Translations under genes and position numbers: made by a program
Notes under the pieces: model-generated
Told to the model about the DNA's origin: nothing
Database searches by the model: none
What the model saw: the letters and a program-made list of their open reading frames with translations, nothing else
From: Bdellovibrio sp. CG22_combo_CG10-13_8_21_14_all_39_27
Lineage (GTDB): Bacteria > Bdellovibrionota > Bacteriovoracia > Bacteriovoracales > Bacteriovoracaceae
Reading direction: 5' to 3'
Assembly: GCA_002786715.1 (NCBI GenBank)
Contig: PCTW01000016.1
Location: 58,936-122,935 of the forward strand
Length of the DNA stretch: 64,000 nt
Shown: in pieces, positions 16,782 to 25,930 of the stretch
How positions within the stretch are numbered: the stretch's first letter is position 1
Layout of the letters: every line of letters starts with the position of its first letter

Positions 16782-18182
16782 TTAAGCATTTTCCGATAGT
16801 TCAGGGGCGAAACAAGCTGTAATGGGAACATCTTTTACTTCAATCCACTCAGGAACAGAGACTGAACTGGCCAATCTCATCCCATAGGTCGAGGAGAGGT
16901 TAACAGAAGTAATCTTGCTTGAAAGCCAATGAACATTATTGAAAACATGATGAAAACTGTCATTTACTCTAATATTGTAGAGATGATCTTGAACTTTACC
17001 TTCACTTATCAAGTAAGTACCAAAGCGTGAAGTTGCAGTGAATTCGCCTTTTGCGACGTTGGTGAAATTCATATAATGAAGAGTATTAATATAAAGAGTT
17101 GGTTCCTTCGTTTGTTGGACTAGCTCTGTCCAAGTCGCCGGTCCTGTTCCTGGTAGTAATTCAAAAGAGGCCGTTGCAAAATCGTTATCGACAACGATTC
17201 CATACCGATCACAAATATCTTTTGATGAGTAGATGAGATTTTTTAAAATCCCTTTGTTGATTATGGTGTGAGCTGGTCTGAGAATTCCATTAAGACCCAC
17301 TCTTCTTTTAAATAAAGAGTGCTTAGATGTTGGGTCATTGGTAATGGTTATATTATCACCAAAAACTTTACTTCCAATATCATGCTGTCCTTTTTTAAAC
17401 ATTCCTGTTTGCATCAGATACGATTCACCTGAAAAGCCCACCCAACTTGTATAGGCCAAAATTTCGGCCACTGCTTCAGGTCCAAAGATGACATTGTATT
17501 TTCCAATGGGGACGCTCTTTCGATGCGTAGTTGTCTTAACTAAAAAATGGCGATCAAGTTCTTCTATCATTGCATCAGCGTTAATCTCTGCTAATGAAGC
17601 ACCTACTTGCGAGGATTTAATCTCTTTGTTGTTATGCTCTTTGAGCTGAAGCACGACATCGACATTATAATCTGAACCACGATAGGAGATAGGTTGCTCG
17701 ACATTGGTATTGATAATGCTATAAGCATAGGTTCCGAGTGAAAAAGCGCCAGAGACTTCACAACCTTTATCTGCAAATTTATTCACAGCTTTGGCATAGA
17801 CGTCAACCATAAGAGAAGTGTCCATGTTAATCATGTCCATATCTGAATGGTCATCGTTGTAATCGCCTTGGGCCAGATTTAAGAGGTCTCCAAGATGATC
17901 AATTTCAGGTAATAAAGGAAGTGTCGCTTGAAGCTCTTTGATTTCGTGAATGAGTTCTTCTGTTGTATTATTTTTAAGAACAAATTCGCCCTTGCTTTGC
18001 TTTTTGCCTAATTGAATTTGTACGAAAAAGCGTGCGGCTTCTTCAGAGGTATTAAGAGAAACCTGATTCCGTCCTGCACGAACCAAATGAGATCTTTCAC
18101 TTCGAAAAACGATCTGACCTTTAATACCCTGATCTTTGAGATATTGATTGGCATTAATTAAGAGTTGATGATCAACTTTCAT
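16782..18182 (-). CDS. tldE: TldE/PmbA-type subunit of a TldD/TldE protease
   Basis: 466 residues. In this family TldE lacks the zinc site and pairs with TldD to form a protease that cleaves unfolded or modified peptides. Family-like features are the N-terminal alpha/beta region, the central SYRGSDYNVDVVLQLKE, and the C-terminal GTGPATWTELVQQTKEPTLY and NFTNVAKGEFTATSRFGTYL, typical of U62 peptidase C-terminal sheets. GGGAG precedes the ATG by 7 bases and the start overlaps the tldD stop (ATGA). It is the second gene of the pair; the family is sure, the symbol rests on position and absence of HExxxH. Confidence 0.8.
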   Translation of the reverse strand: MKVDHQLLINANQYLKDQGIKGQIVFRSERSHLVRAGRNQVSLNTSEEAARFFVQIQLGKKQSKGEFVLKNNTTEELIHEIKELQATLPLLPEIDHLGDLLNLAQGDYNDDHSDMDMINMDTSLMVDVYAKAVNKFADKGCEVSGAFSLGTYAYSIINTNVEQPISYRGSDYNVDVVLQLKEHNNKEIKSSQVGASLAEINADAMIEELDRHFLVKTTTHRKSVPIGKYNVIFGPEAVAEILAYTSWVGFSGESYLMQTGMFKKGQHDIGSKVFGDNITITNDPTSKHSLFKRRVGLNGILRPAHTIINKGILKNLIYSSKDICDRYGIVVDNDFATASFELLPGTGPATWTELVQQTKEPTLYINTLHYMNFTNVAKGEFTATSRFGTYLISEGKVQDHLYNIRVNDSFHHVFNNVHWLSSKITSVNLSSTYGMRLASSVSVPEWIEVKDVPITACFAPELSENA

Positions 18183-19642
18183 GATTCACTCCCTACTTGA
18201 ACATTTTCAAAAACGCAGACTGGAACTCCATGTCCAAGTCTCATGATTTGATTAGGCTGACCTTTGCCACAATTGTAAACTTGCTCTAACCGCCAAGTAC
18301 TTTTGTCCCCAACATATTTTAACGAATTCCAAAAAGGAATAGAGGCTCCACCATAAGTGGGGTTGCGAACGATGTGGCTAATTTTTCCATCTTTAATTTT
18401 CCATCCAATTTCACAAGCAAAATGAAAGTTTTCACGGTTGCTTCCAATAGACCAGCTTCTTGGTGATTCAACCATCAATCCATTTTTAACTTTTGAAATC
18501 AATTCTTCGAGCTCACCATCGTTGCCTGGATCTAGATTGATATTGTTCATACGTTCTATGGGCATATGGCGATAGCTTTCAGCGCGGTTGGCACCGCCTG
18601 ACTGATCGAAGATTTTTCTTTTTGCTAGGGTGTTGGCTTCATTTATTGTTGAACGAGAGGTGAGCGCATTTTTGAGGATGCCGTTGTCGATCAAAACGAC
18701 ATTTCGTCCAGGAACTCCATCGTCGTCAAACCCTGTTGTACCAGGAGAGTTTGGTGTTGTTCCATCTGCGCGAGCATTTAATTTCTTTGAACCAAAAACC
18801 TTATGATCAAAGTCGTCAAGATTGACATGTGATCCACCGGCATAACTTAATTCATATCCCAAAATTCTATCCAGCTCCAAAGCGTGTCCGATTGTTTCGT
18901 GAACTTGGAGTGCCATCATGCTATTTAAAATAACGAGGTCACAAGTTTCTTGCTCACATTGAGGGGCTTTTAAGATTTCTTTCAATTGGTCGACAAGTTG
19001 CGAAGCTTTTACATTAAGATCTTGGTCAATGATATTTTCCCAACCTACAGATTTGTTGATATCTTGATAAATTTCGAAACTTCTTTTTTGGCGAAGGCCA
19101 TCGATATCTATGCCAGAGCAATCAAGAGAAGCGGCCACGTCATTTATCTTGCGCCATATTTTGGATCCTTCTGTATCAGCGTAATAAATTGAGCGATGGT
19201 AAAATTCAAAACTAACAGACCATAGATCGACCTCAGGAGCTCGAAGTAATTGATCTAACTCAAATAATCTTTTCATCTTGTCTTCAAGTGAAACGGTTCT
19301 TGGATCAATGAGAGTATGTGTCTGAAACTCAGAAATAAGTGTTTCTTTAGGGGAGAGTTCAATTTTAAACTGACGTAATTGAGCAGCTGAACGGGCCTGC
19401 TCTAATGCTGCCTTTGCAGTGTCGGCCAATGTATTCATATTTTCGGTAGATGAAAATCCCCAAGCCCCATCACATAATACTCGTATCCCTGCTCCTTGGC
19501 GCTTTCTTGTCGAATTTTGGTGGAGTATTCCTTTCAACGTTGAAAGAGATTGCAACCAATCATCTTGGTGCCACCGTATATCGGCGTAACTGGCCCCCAT
19601 AGCTAATAATGAGTCGAGAATGTCAGCGATTTTTTTTTGCAT
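18179..19642 (-). CDS. tldD: TldD-type metalloprotease subunit
   Basis: 487 residues. Catalytic zinc motif HETIGH (HExxxH, residues 248-253) in LQVHETIGHALELDR, the defining site of the U62/TldD family. Other family blocks: GAGIRVLCDGAWGFSSTENM near the N-terminus, GTTPNSPGTTGFDDDGVPGR and GNDGELEELISKVKNGLMVE. Together with TldE it would form a heterodimer acting on small unfolded peptides or modified precursors. No peptide-natural-product precursor was seen nearby. Directly coupled to tldE. Confidence 0.88.
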   Translation of the reverse strand: MQKKIADILDSLLAMGASYADIRWHQDDWLQSLSTLKGILHQNSTRKRQGAGIRVLCDGAWGFSSTENMNTLADTAKAALEQARSAAQLRQFKIELSPKETLISEFQTHTLIDPRTVSLEDKMKRLFELDQLLRAPEVDLWSVSFEFYHRSIYYADTEGSKIWRKINDVAASLDCSGIDIDGLRQKRSFEIYQDINKSVGWENIIDQDLNVKASQLVDQLKEILKAPQCEQETCDLVILNSMMALQVHETIGHALELDRILGYELSYAGGSHVNLDDFDHKVFGSKKLNARADGTTPNSPGTTGFDDDGVPGRNVVLIDNGILKNALTSRSTINEANTLAKRKIFDQSGGANRAESYRHMPIERMNNINLDPGNDGELEELISKVKNGLMVESPRSWSIGSNRENFHFACEIGWKIKDGKISHIVRNPTYGGASIPFWNSLKYVGDKSTWRLEQVYNCGKGQPNQIMRLGHGVPVCVFENVQVGSES

Positions 19643-19815
19643 AAATGGCCTTGGATTTGAAGTTGTTATTGTCTATCAAAGAACTTTTGATTTAAGAAGT
19701 CTCTCGTTACTAAACTCTCATTGAGCTGACACGAAATCAGTTACTTAGGAAAAGAAAAACTTGAAAAGTTTTCTTCTTGGTCTTGCTCTTTTTTAAGCAC
19801 AGGGTAAAAGGAGCT

Positions 19816-20619
19816 ATGGGTAAATCTTTGATCGCAATATTCTTTCTCTTTAATTTCTTTGCTCGGCCAGTTTTTGCTTCATATTCCTATGTTCAGCTAG
19901 AGCTCACAGATCACTCAATCGTCAATGGAGAGTTGATCGAGAGTTATGAGGACCGTTGGTTTTGGGAGAAGAATAGTGAGTTTATAGAAAAATATAAGCT
20001 TCTTTTTTCGCTCGAATGGGGTGAGCCTAAATGGCAAATGATCAATGAGAAAAATATCATTAAATCTACTGTTCAATTGAAGAAGAGGTCATTGTATCGA
20101 CGTTATTTACAAAGAAAGGGAATAGTCTTTCAAAATACATTAGTGGAGAACGCTTACGTTCTTACAGGTAATGAAGGTCATCATAAGTTTGAAAGAATGT
20201 TTGGAAACTTTGCTTGGGATATAGGAGTTGTAGACTCAAATGGTAAAACTCATTCTGAAGAGGGATTGGAACTCTCTGACTATTATATTTTCAATCGTGA
20301 TGTGAAAGCTCCTCTGAAAGGAATTGTCGTTGGTCTTGTGAGTAATCAAGAAGACAATAAACCTTCTCCTCTATTCCTGGGAGATCTTTCTCAAAAAGAA
20401 AATAATTATTTAACTCTAAAAATCGATGGACCTTTTTATTTGTCGATCGTCCATTTTAAGCAGAATTCAATCACTGTTAATATTGGTGATGAAGTTAAGA
20501 TTGGTCAGGTTCTCGGCCAAGTCGGAAACTCAGGCGTCTCTTATGTGCCTCATCTTCACTATACTTTGTATGCTTATATCCCTGAACTTGAGAGATTTAT
20601 TTCAGTTCCCGCTAACTAA
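19816..20619 (+). CDS. Exported M23 (LytM-like) peptidase with altered first zinc ligand
   Basis: 267 residues from ATG 19816 (AAGGAG just upstream; a TTG frame from 19777 is less likely because the signal peptide MGKSLIAIFFLFNFFARPVF starts at the ATG). The C-terminal peptidase domain shows KIGQVLGQVGNSGVSYVPHLHY with the HxH pair (246 and 248). The expected HxxxD motif reads NFAWD (131-135), so Asn replaces the first His. M23 enzymes cut peptidoglycan cross-bridges; Asn could still ligate zinc or activity may be lost. It is a monocistronic rightward gene overlapping the HNH gene end by 8 bases. Confidence 0.8.
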   Translation: MGKSLIAIFFLFNFFARPVFASYSYVQLELTDHSIVNGELIESYEDRWFWEKNSEFIEKYKLLFSLEWGEPKWQMINEKNIIKSTVQLKKRSLYRRYLQRKGIVFQNTLVENAYVLTGNEGHHKFERMFGNFAWDIGVVDSNGKTHSEEGLELSDYYIFNRDVKAPLKGIVVGLVSNQEDNKPSPLFLGDLSQKENNYLTLKIDGPFYLSIVHFKQNSITVNIGDEVKIGQVLGQVGNSGVSYVPHLHYTLYAYIPELERFISVPAN

Positions 20620-21127
20620 CGAGCTTTTGTGGCCCAACCCAATGCCACCATTCAATCGGATCATCCTCTTTAATTCTTAACACGAGGTGAGGGGACCAGC
20701 GCGGTCGTCCTGGTCGTTTGATAAGTTTCATTTGAGCTTCATGGGGAAGGCGACAGCCTTTGCGATGATTACAACCCGGACAGCAGGTTACGACGTTTTC
20801 CCAATTCGTTTTTCCCTGGCGAGATATGGGGATGACATGATCAAAAGTGAGCTGGTGACCGGGCATTTTTATAGCGCAATATTGGCATTGAAAATTATCG
20901 CGCACAAAAACGTTGGTCCGAGTAAATCTGACTTTGAGCTCACCTTTATGGCGACCAAAGAGACGTAAAATTTTAGGAAGTTTAAAGTGATTATTTACTG
21001 AGCGAATGGTTATTTCTTGATATTCGTTAACGACTTCGGCTTTGCCCGTAAGAAAGAGTATCATGGCCTTTTCCCATGAAACGATTCGCACCGGACGATA
21101 TGTACTATCTAAGATCAATGTCCGCAT
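20612..21127 (-). CDS. HNH endonuclease family protein
   Basis: 171 residues. Zinc-ribbon cysteines C81-C84 (CQYC) and C116-C119 (CPGC) bracket the HNH core: DH at 96-97 in LTFDHVIPISRQGKTNWENV, N111 and N120/H121 in CCPGCNHRKG. N-terminal MRTLILDSTYRPVRIVSW is characteristic of a widespread chromosomal HNH family present in many bacteria, whose role is unclear and not evidently tied to a mobile element or restriction system. GGAG lies 8 bases before the ATG. Family is confident. Confidence 0.88.
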   Translation of the reverse strand: MRTLILDSTYRPVRIVSWEKAMILFLTGKAEVVNEYQEITIRSVNNHFKLPKILRLFGRHKGELKVRFTRTNVFVRDNFQCQYCAIKMPGHQLTFDHVIPISRQGKTNWENVVTCCPGCNHRKGCRLPHEAQMKLIKRPGRPRWSPHLVLRIKEDDPIEWWHWVGPQKLVS

Positions 21128-21240
21128 AGTTCAATCTCCGACCCCTACCTTGGGTCTGGACCTCCTTTCTCTATTTTAACACGGCCACGATTAAAGTGTT
21201 CCCATGGGGAAGGAAAGTGTAAGAAAGTATTTGAATGATG

Positions 21241-22098
21241 TTATTTCAATGGGTTAGCTTGAAGACTTTTTAAACTCTCTGTAAGACGGCCAAGTAATGA
21301 ATCCCAAGCTACATTGCCCATGGTTTTACTATCAATCATTAAATGATGAATGGTTTTTTGATTTTGAGCTATTGGATCATAAGTCCACCAGTGTTGCTCA
21401 GATAGTCTCCCCCAAGATTTTGTCTCCGCTACATTTAAGAGTTCATCTTTATCACTCACAATAATGTTCATTCTATTGAGTAATTCTTGATTTGGAGTTG
21501 TCTCTTGTGAGGCCAAGTAGAGAGTTCTATAGGCAGAGAGAGTCGTGCTGTCATGGACGCGGTAATCTTCGAGGTTAGCGCTGGGGATTTTAAAAGAAGG
21601 AAACCAGTTCGCAAGCCAGGATAAAACACCCAAAGGATATTTGGGAATAAAGGCCGGAGCAAAAAAGTAAAACTGAAGGGGAGCTGGGGAGAGCTTTTGT
21701 TGGGCCATCCAATATAGCATAACTGCGCCCGTTGATTGACCAACTCCATACCAAGGTTGATGACAGTTCTTCAGCCATTTCCCAAGCTCGGTCATTTCTC
21801 TTTTCCAAGAATCAATTTTGAGATGACTCCATTGATTCTCATTATTTGCCCCATGACCCGCAAGCGCAATATTGGCAATACTATAATGTTGAGCGAGAAA
21901 AAAATCGGCGAGCTGATTCATTTTTTCAGGTCGTAAATTAAGTCCATGGGCCAGAACGACTAATCCGTTTGATGCCTGCTTTGGAAGTTCATAGCGAATG
22001 ACTGAAGGAGGAATTGACCCTGAGCATTGACTATAAACATTCGAGATAAATATGAAATTTGCTGACATGAGAAAAAAAATTGTTTTGTAGGTTTTCAT
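21241..22098 (-). CDS. Exported alpha/beta hydrolase
   Basis: 285 residues. A signal sequence (about 1-23, ending SNVYS) precedes a Cys, so export or lipidation is possible. The hydrolase fold shows the oxyanion loop VVLAHGLNLRPEKM, the nucleophile elbow GQSTG (Ser122), an acid candidate in IVSDKDELLN and a His candidate in TIHHLMID. This matches serine-hydrolase (S33/lipase-like) enzymes, acting in the periplasm. Substrate unknown. It stands alone between the HNH gene and a divergent exported protein gene. Confidence 0.78.
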   Translation of the reverse strand: MKTYKTIFFLMSANFIFISNVYSQCSGSIPPSVIRYELPKQASNGLVVLAHGLNLRPEKMNQLADFFLAQHYSIANIALAGHGANNENQWSHLKIDSWKREMTELGKWLKNCHQPWYGVGQSTGAVMLYWMAQQKLSPAPLQFYFFAPAFIPKYPLGVLSWLANWFPSFKIPSANLEDYRVHDSTTLSAYRTLYLASQETTPNQELLNRMNIIVSDKDELLNVAETKSWGRLSEQHWWTYDPIAQNQKTIHHLMIDSKTMGNVAWDSLLGRLTESLKSLQANPLK

Positions 22099-22154
22099 AC
22101 TGATTATCTTAAGGCATGATGCGGCTTCACAACATAAAAATTTTGGAGTTCCTC

Positions 22155-22640
22155 ATGCGCTTAATTGCAGTTGTCGCGACTTTATTACTTTCTTTTTCTC
22201 TCCATGCGGCTTCGCTTAAACATAATGTTCTGAGTGGAAAGTATCACACAGGCGGAACGATTACGGTTTCAGATGTTAAGCAAAGTGCGACTGAAGAAGT
22301 TAAGTTACTCGTTAATTATCACATTATTACACGCTTTTTTCTCCCTAATAAGACTGGTTCTTTGGATGTAATTGTTCCGAGTCGCTATTTAGAAGAACAA
22401 GGTTATAGAGATCTTCAAGTTGCTAAGAGCCTTAACTTTCGCGATGCTCGTTTTACTTTTTTAAATAGAGTTAACGTTGCTGGATATTATGATGCTTATC
22501 GCGTGAGAATTGATCCTAAGTCGCGCAAATGGACTGCCGTAATTATTTATCACCCAGACATTCCAGGTGTTGGTTGGTATTCTTCAGAGATTACAATTCT
22601 TTCGAACAACTATGTTCTAAGCACATTGTTGGCCAATTAA
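22155..22640 (+). CDS. Exported protein of unknown function
   Basis: 161 residues from ATG 22155, preferred over 22116 because GGAG (22145-22148) is 6 bases upstream and the signal peptide MRLIAVVATLLLSFSLHAAS starts there. The mature part is strand-rich (TGGTITVSDV, LLVNYHIITRFFLP, WTAVIIYHPDIPG), compatible with a small periplasmic beta domain. I do not recognise the family. It is convergent with apaG, ends 8 bases apart. Confidence 0.65.
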   Translation: MRLIAVVATLLLSFSLHAASLKHNVLSGKYHTGGTITVSDVKQSATEEVKLLVNYHIITRFFLPNKTGSLDVIVPSRYLEEQGYRDLQVAKSLNFRDARFTFLNRVNVAGYYDAYRVRIDPKSRKWTAVIIYHPDIPGVGWYSSEITILSNNYVLSTLLAN

Positions 22641-22648
22641 AAAATAAA

Positions 22649-23065
22649 TTAATGAATTGTTGGCTGATCTGGTTCTTCTGAATATCTGAAAAAGAAGAGT
22701 GGGATTGTTACCCACGACTTTTCGCCTTCATCATCTTGCATTTCAAATTTTCCTCTCATATTCCCAGTAGGAGTATTGAGTGGGCAAAAGCTCGTATAGC
22801 GAAAGCTTTTACCTGGAGTAAGTCGAGGTCTTTGTCCAACAACCCCGTCGCCATAGACTTTTCTCTCATGGCCCTTGCCGTCTTTAATAATCCAATAACG
22901 ATTAATTAAAGTGAGAGTCGTATTTGTATTGTTGGTAATATTGATTTGATAGGCAAAAAAGTAATAATTGTTAGCGAGGTCGGATTTTTCTTTGACGAAG
23001 AAAGGCTTAGCTTCAATAACAACGCCATCACTTTCTTCGAGATATGAGTAAGACTGTAAGGACAT
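22649..23065 (-). CDS. apaG: ApaG family protein
   Basis: 138 residues from ATG 23065; GGGGAG lies 5 bases upstream, so a longer frame from 23101 is unlikely. The ApaG fold is a single FnIII-like beta domain. Matching blocks: FFAYQINITNNTNTTLTLIN, RYWIIKDGKG, and GDGVVGQRPRLTPGKSFRY containing the conserved GxGVVG loop, then TGNMRGKFEM. In E. coli ApaG is linked to Co2+ resistance and Ap4A metabolism; its molecular role is not settled. Isolated leftward gene upstream of the purine operon. Confidence 0.9.
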   Translation of the reverse strand: MSLQSYSYLEESDGVVIEAKPFFVKEKSDLANNYYFFAYQINITNNTNTTLTLINRYWIIKDGKGHERKVYGDGVVGQRPRLTPGKSFRYTSFCPLNTPTGNMRGKFEMQDDEGEKSWVTIPLFFFRYSEEPDQPTIH

Positions 23066-23194
23066 GAAGCTCCCCGATAGGCCGATCAAGCCTAAACCCA
23101 AATTGGTTGATTAAGAGACTCATTGTCTACCTAATCTAGAATTAAGCTTCAAGCTCAAAAGAGTAATCGCACACTCTTTTCATGGTGTTTTAAT

Positions 23195-23210
23195 ATTAGG
23201 ATGACCTAAT
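23195..23210. promoter_or_regulatory. ATTAGG-ATGA-CCTAAT inverted repeat upstream of purF
   Basis: A perfect 6-bp inverted repeat with a 4-base centre lies about 95 bases before purF. The half-site ACCTAA recurs in direct orientation at 23129-23134 and 23244-23249. It is a candidate operator for the purine operon; it does not look like the E. coli PurR or Bacillus PurBox sequence. TTGATA at 23213-23218 could be a -35 element but no good -10 follows. Confidence 0.35.
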
Positions 23211-23305
23211 AATTGATATTATGTTGATCTTAAAAAAGAGTAGACCTAACGTCTTAAAAATCATATGATTCCCCATAGTAACCTGTCAGCCTAAGTAGAG
23301 GTCGT

Positions 23306-24787
23306 ATGTGTGGTGTCATTGGTCTTATTGGACCTCAAGAAATAGCTTCTTCAGAAGATTACTGGGCCGCCTATGATGCCTATAGAGGATTGTTGACCCT
23401 ACAGCATCGCGGGCAAGATGCTGCCGGAGTACTCACTTACGATACGATGAAGAAAAAGTATTATGGCGACAAGGATCTAGGTCTGGTTGCTCAAGTCTTT
23501 CAACAAAAAAATCTCGAAACTCTTAGAGGCAATTTGGCCATTGGACACACTCGCTATGCGACTATTGGTAGCGATGGTAAAAACGACCTACAACCTATGG
23601 TGATGGGATTTCCGATCGGCATGGGAATGGTTCATAACGGGAATATCGTCAATTATTTTTCATTAGCAAAAGAGATGGCCGATAAATTTGGCCTTCACTT
23701 ACTCACAAATAATGATCTCGAATTAATGATGCATGTTTTTTGCCAAGGTTTACTTACGAATAAATCAATTGATTCAACACAGGTTAATCTTGATGACATG
23801 AAAAGGGCGGCAAAAGATTTATTAGTTAAGGCCATAGGCGCATATGCGCTTGTTGGAACGGTTGCGGGAATTGGGCTGTTTGGTTTAAGAGATCCAAAAG
23901 GTATTCGACCATTGGTTCTCGGCAAAAAAACGAAAAATGGAAAAGATATTTGGTGCCTGACCTCTGAAACTTGCGCTTTGAATTTTTTAGGGATGGAGTT
24001 TGTCAGAGATGTGGCTCCTGGCGAACTTGTCATCATCGATGAGAATCTGCAATTGCATTCATTTCAAATTATCGAAGAAAAAAAGAAAGCTCGCTGTATG
24101 TTTGAGTGGATTTACTTTGCTGGGGCAGAGTCGAGCCTTGAAGGTCGTTCAGTCTATGGTGCTCGATTAGGCTTAGGTCAGGTTTTGGCCAAGAAAGCAA
24201 AACTCTTAATCGAAGACAAAACAATTATTCCAGATATTGTCTGTCCCGTACCAGACACTTCGAGAACGGCCTCTATTGCCTTGGCCGAAAGTTTAGGACT
24301 TCCTTACCGAGAAGGATTAATTAAAAATCGTTATACTCAACGAAGCTTTATTTTAAATACGCAAGACAAGCGTGAAAAAGCAGTTGAGCTTAAACTCTCT
24401 CCCGTTCGCAGTGAAATAGAAGGAAAAAATATCTTATTAGTTGATGATTCTGTTGTTCGCGGAACAACTTCTCGCCAAATCATAAGTCTTTTAAAGAAAC
24501 ATGGAGCGAAACAAGTGACCCTTGCGATTACTTGTCCACCTTTGAGACATGGCTGTTTTTACGGAATAGATTTTCCAAGTGATAAAGATCTTATTGCTAA
24601 TGGAAAAGATGTTCCTGAAATCGCAAAATGGGTTGGAGCTGACCATGTTATTTATATTGATGAGCAAGATTTGCAAGACGCTATTGGCCTAGATGGTCTC
24701 TGTATGGCCTGTGTGACAGGTGAATATCCCACTTCAGTGACTGAAGCTTTGGAATTCACCCAAAGAAGAAATGAATTTAAAGGATAA
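23306..24787 (+). CDS. purF: Amidophosphoribosyltransferase
   Basis: 493 residues. Catalyses the first committed step of purine synthesis, PRPP plus glutamine to phosphoribosylamine. Cys2 (MCGVIG) becomes the N-terminal glutaminase nucleophile after Met removal. The PRPP loop is ILLVDDSVVRGTTSRQ (about 376-391). Candidate Fe-S ligands C264, C410 or C417, C466 and C469 (LCMAC) match the Bacillus-type enzyme that carries a 4Fe-4S cluster, not the E. coli type. First gene of an eight-gene operon; purC begins 6 bases after its stop. Confidence 0.97.
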   Translation: MCGVIGLIGPQEIASSEDYWAAYDAYRGLLTLQHRGQDAAGVLTYDTMKKKYYGDKDLGLVAQVFQQKNLETLRGNLAIGHTRYATIGSDGKNDLQPMVMGFPIGMGMVHNGNIVNYFSLAKEMADKFGLHLLTNNDLELMMHVFCQGLLTNKSIDSTQVNLDDMKRAAKDLLVKAIGAYALVGTVAGIGLFGLRDPKGIRPLVLGKKTKNGKDIWCLTSETCALNFLGMEFVRDVAPGELVIIDENLQLHSFQIIEEKKKARCMFEWIYFAGAESSLEGRSVYGARLGLGQVLAKKAKLLIEDKTIIPDIVCPVPDTSRTASIALAESLGLPYREGLIKNRYTQRSFILNTQDKREKAVELKLSPVRSEIEGKNILLVDDSVVRGTTSRQIISLLKKHGAKQVTLAITCPPLRHGCFYGIDFPSDKDLIANGKDVPEIAKWVGADHVIYIDEQDLQDAIGLDGLCMACVTGEYPTSVTEALEFTQRRNEFKG

Positions 24788-24793
24788 TCGAGA

Positions 24794-25930
24794 GTGAAAG
24801 CTATATATCATGGTTCTGTAAAGGATCTCTATCGCACAGATGATGAGAAAATGATTTTTCTCTTCTCTGATCGTTATTCTGTTTTTGACTGGGGAGAAAT
24901 GCCGGATCATCTCAAGCTTAAAGGTCAATCACTTACACGCATCGCCCATCTTTTTTTTAAAATGTTAAGTGATTCTCATTTCTGGAGAACATTGGATAAC
25001 GGACTCATTACAAGCGATAGTTTATTATTTGAGAGATTTTGTGTCCATGGATTGCCTCATCATTATATTGGACCCGTCACGAGCGATGGGATTCTTGGAA
25101 ATATTGAAGACGCTGTTTCTGGACTGAAAGTTGAAGAGGTTCAAGTTTTAAGGCCACAATATATCAAAGAAAAACATAGTTATGATTATTCCACTTATTC
25201 CGAGAGGCCAACAAAGACTCTCGTTCCGCTTGAAATGATTTTTAGATTTGGACTAACTGAAGGATCATCTCTTTTTGAGCGGGTTTCTGATCAAGCTTAT
25301 TTGGCGCAGTTGGGGTTAGATGCCTCAGACTTAGTCCCAGGTGTATTGTTTCAAAGGCCAGTTATTGAATTTTCGACTAAGCTCGAAGAACGCGACCGCT
25401 ACTTGAGTTACCAGCAAGCTCAAGAGATCTCTGGAATGTCAGATGAGGAATGGGCGGAGCTGCTAGAGACCGTTTCATTAATTGCGCTTGCGATTAAAAA
25501 AATATGGAGTGATACCAATATTATTTGTCTTGATGGCAAAGTTGAAATGGCCTTTATTGAAGGCGAGAATCATCGACAATTTATGTTGGTTGACAGTATT
25601 GGACCAGATGAATTGAGGCTTAGTCATAATGGGGTCGAATTATCTAAAGAATGTTTAAGAAAGTTTTATCGCAAGGATCAAGCCTGGTTTACGTCGCTTA
25701 AGACGGCTAAGCAAAAGGCAGATGCATTAGGTGTTCAAGATTGGAAAAGCATGGCCCTCGAACTTCATCCAACAGGGCCTGCTCCATTACCTGCAAATAT
25801 CAAAACACCTATTGAAATGCTTTATCGGACGTTGACTCAAGAATTATACCGAACTCATATGAGTTTGACGATTGACTCAAGTGCTTGGTCGCTTGAAAAA
25901 TTATCTCATACGCTTAGAGGTCTTTTATGA
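24794..25930 (+). CDS. purC: SAICAR synthetase (phosphoribosylaminoimidazole-succinocarboxamide synthase), long form
   Basis: 378 residues, GTG start; longer than the usual bacterial enzyme of about 240 and yeast of about 300. It joins aspartate to CAIR using ATP. Family blocks are YHGSVKDLYRTDDEKMIFLF, SDRYSVFDWGEMPDHLKLKG, EFSTKLEERDRYLS and VDSIGPDELRLS. The extra length is spread over a C-terminal extension and internal insertions, such as EKHSYDYSTYSERPTKTLVP. Overlaps purD by ATGA. It belongs to a less common PurC subgroup. Confidence 0.92.
   Translation: MKAIYHGSVKDLYRTDDEKMIFLFSDRYSVFDWGEMPDHLKLKGQSLTRIAHLFFKMLSDSHFWRTLDNGLITSDSLLFERFCVHGLPHHYIGPVTSDGILGNIEDAVSGLKVEEVQVLRPQYIKEKHSYDYSTYSERPTKTLVPLEMIFRFGLTEGSSLFERVSDQAYLAQLGLDASDLVPGVLFQRPVIEFSTKLEERDRYLSYQQAQEISGMSDEEWAELLETVSLIALAIKKIWSDTNIICLDGKVEMAFIEGENHRQFMLVDSIGPDELRLSHNGVELSKECLRKFYRKDQAWFTSLKTAKQKADALGVQDWKSMALELHPTGPAPLPANIKTPIEMLYRTLTQELYRTHMSLTIDSSAWSLEKLSHTLRGLL

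Noticed and set aside
19761..19796. TTG frame of 11 codons starting like a signal peptide before the M23 gene
   Set aside because: It ends after 11 codons; it could be a remnant, but nothing supports a gene or a frameshift.
20612..21127. HNH gene as a homing or mobile nuclease
   Set aside because: It belongs to a common chromosomal HNH family, has no intron or repeat around it and looks native in base composition.
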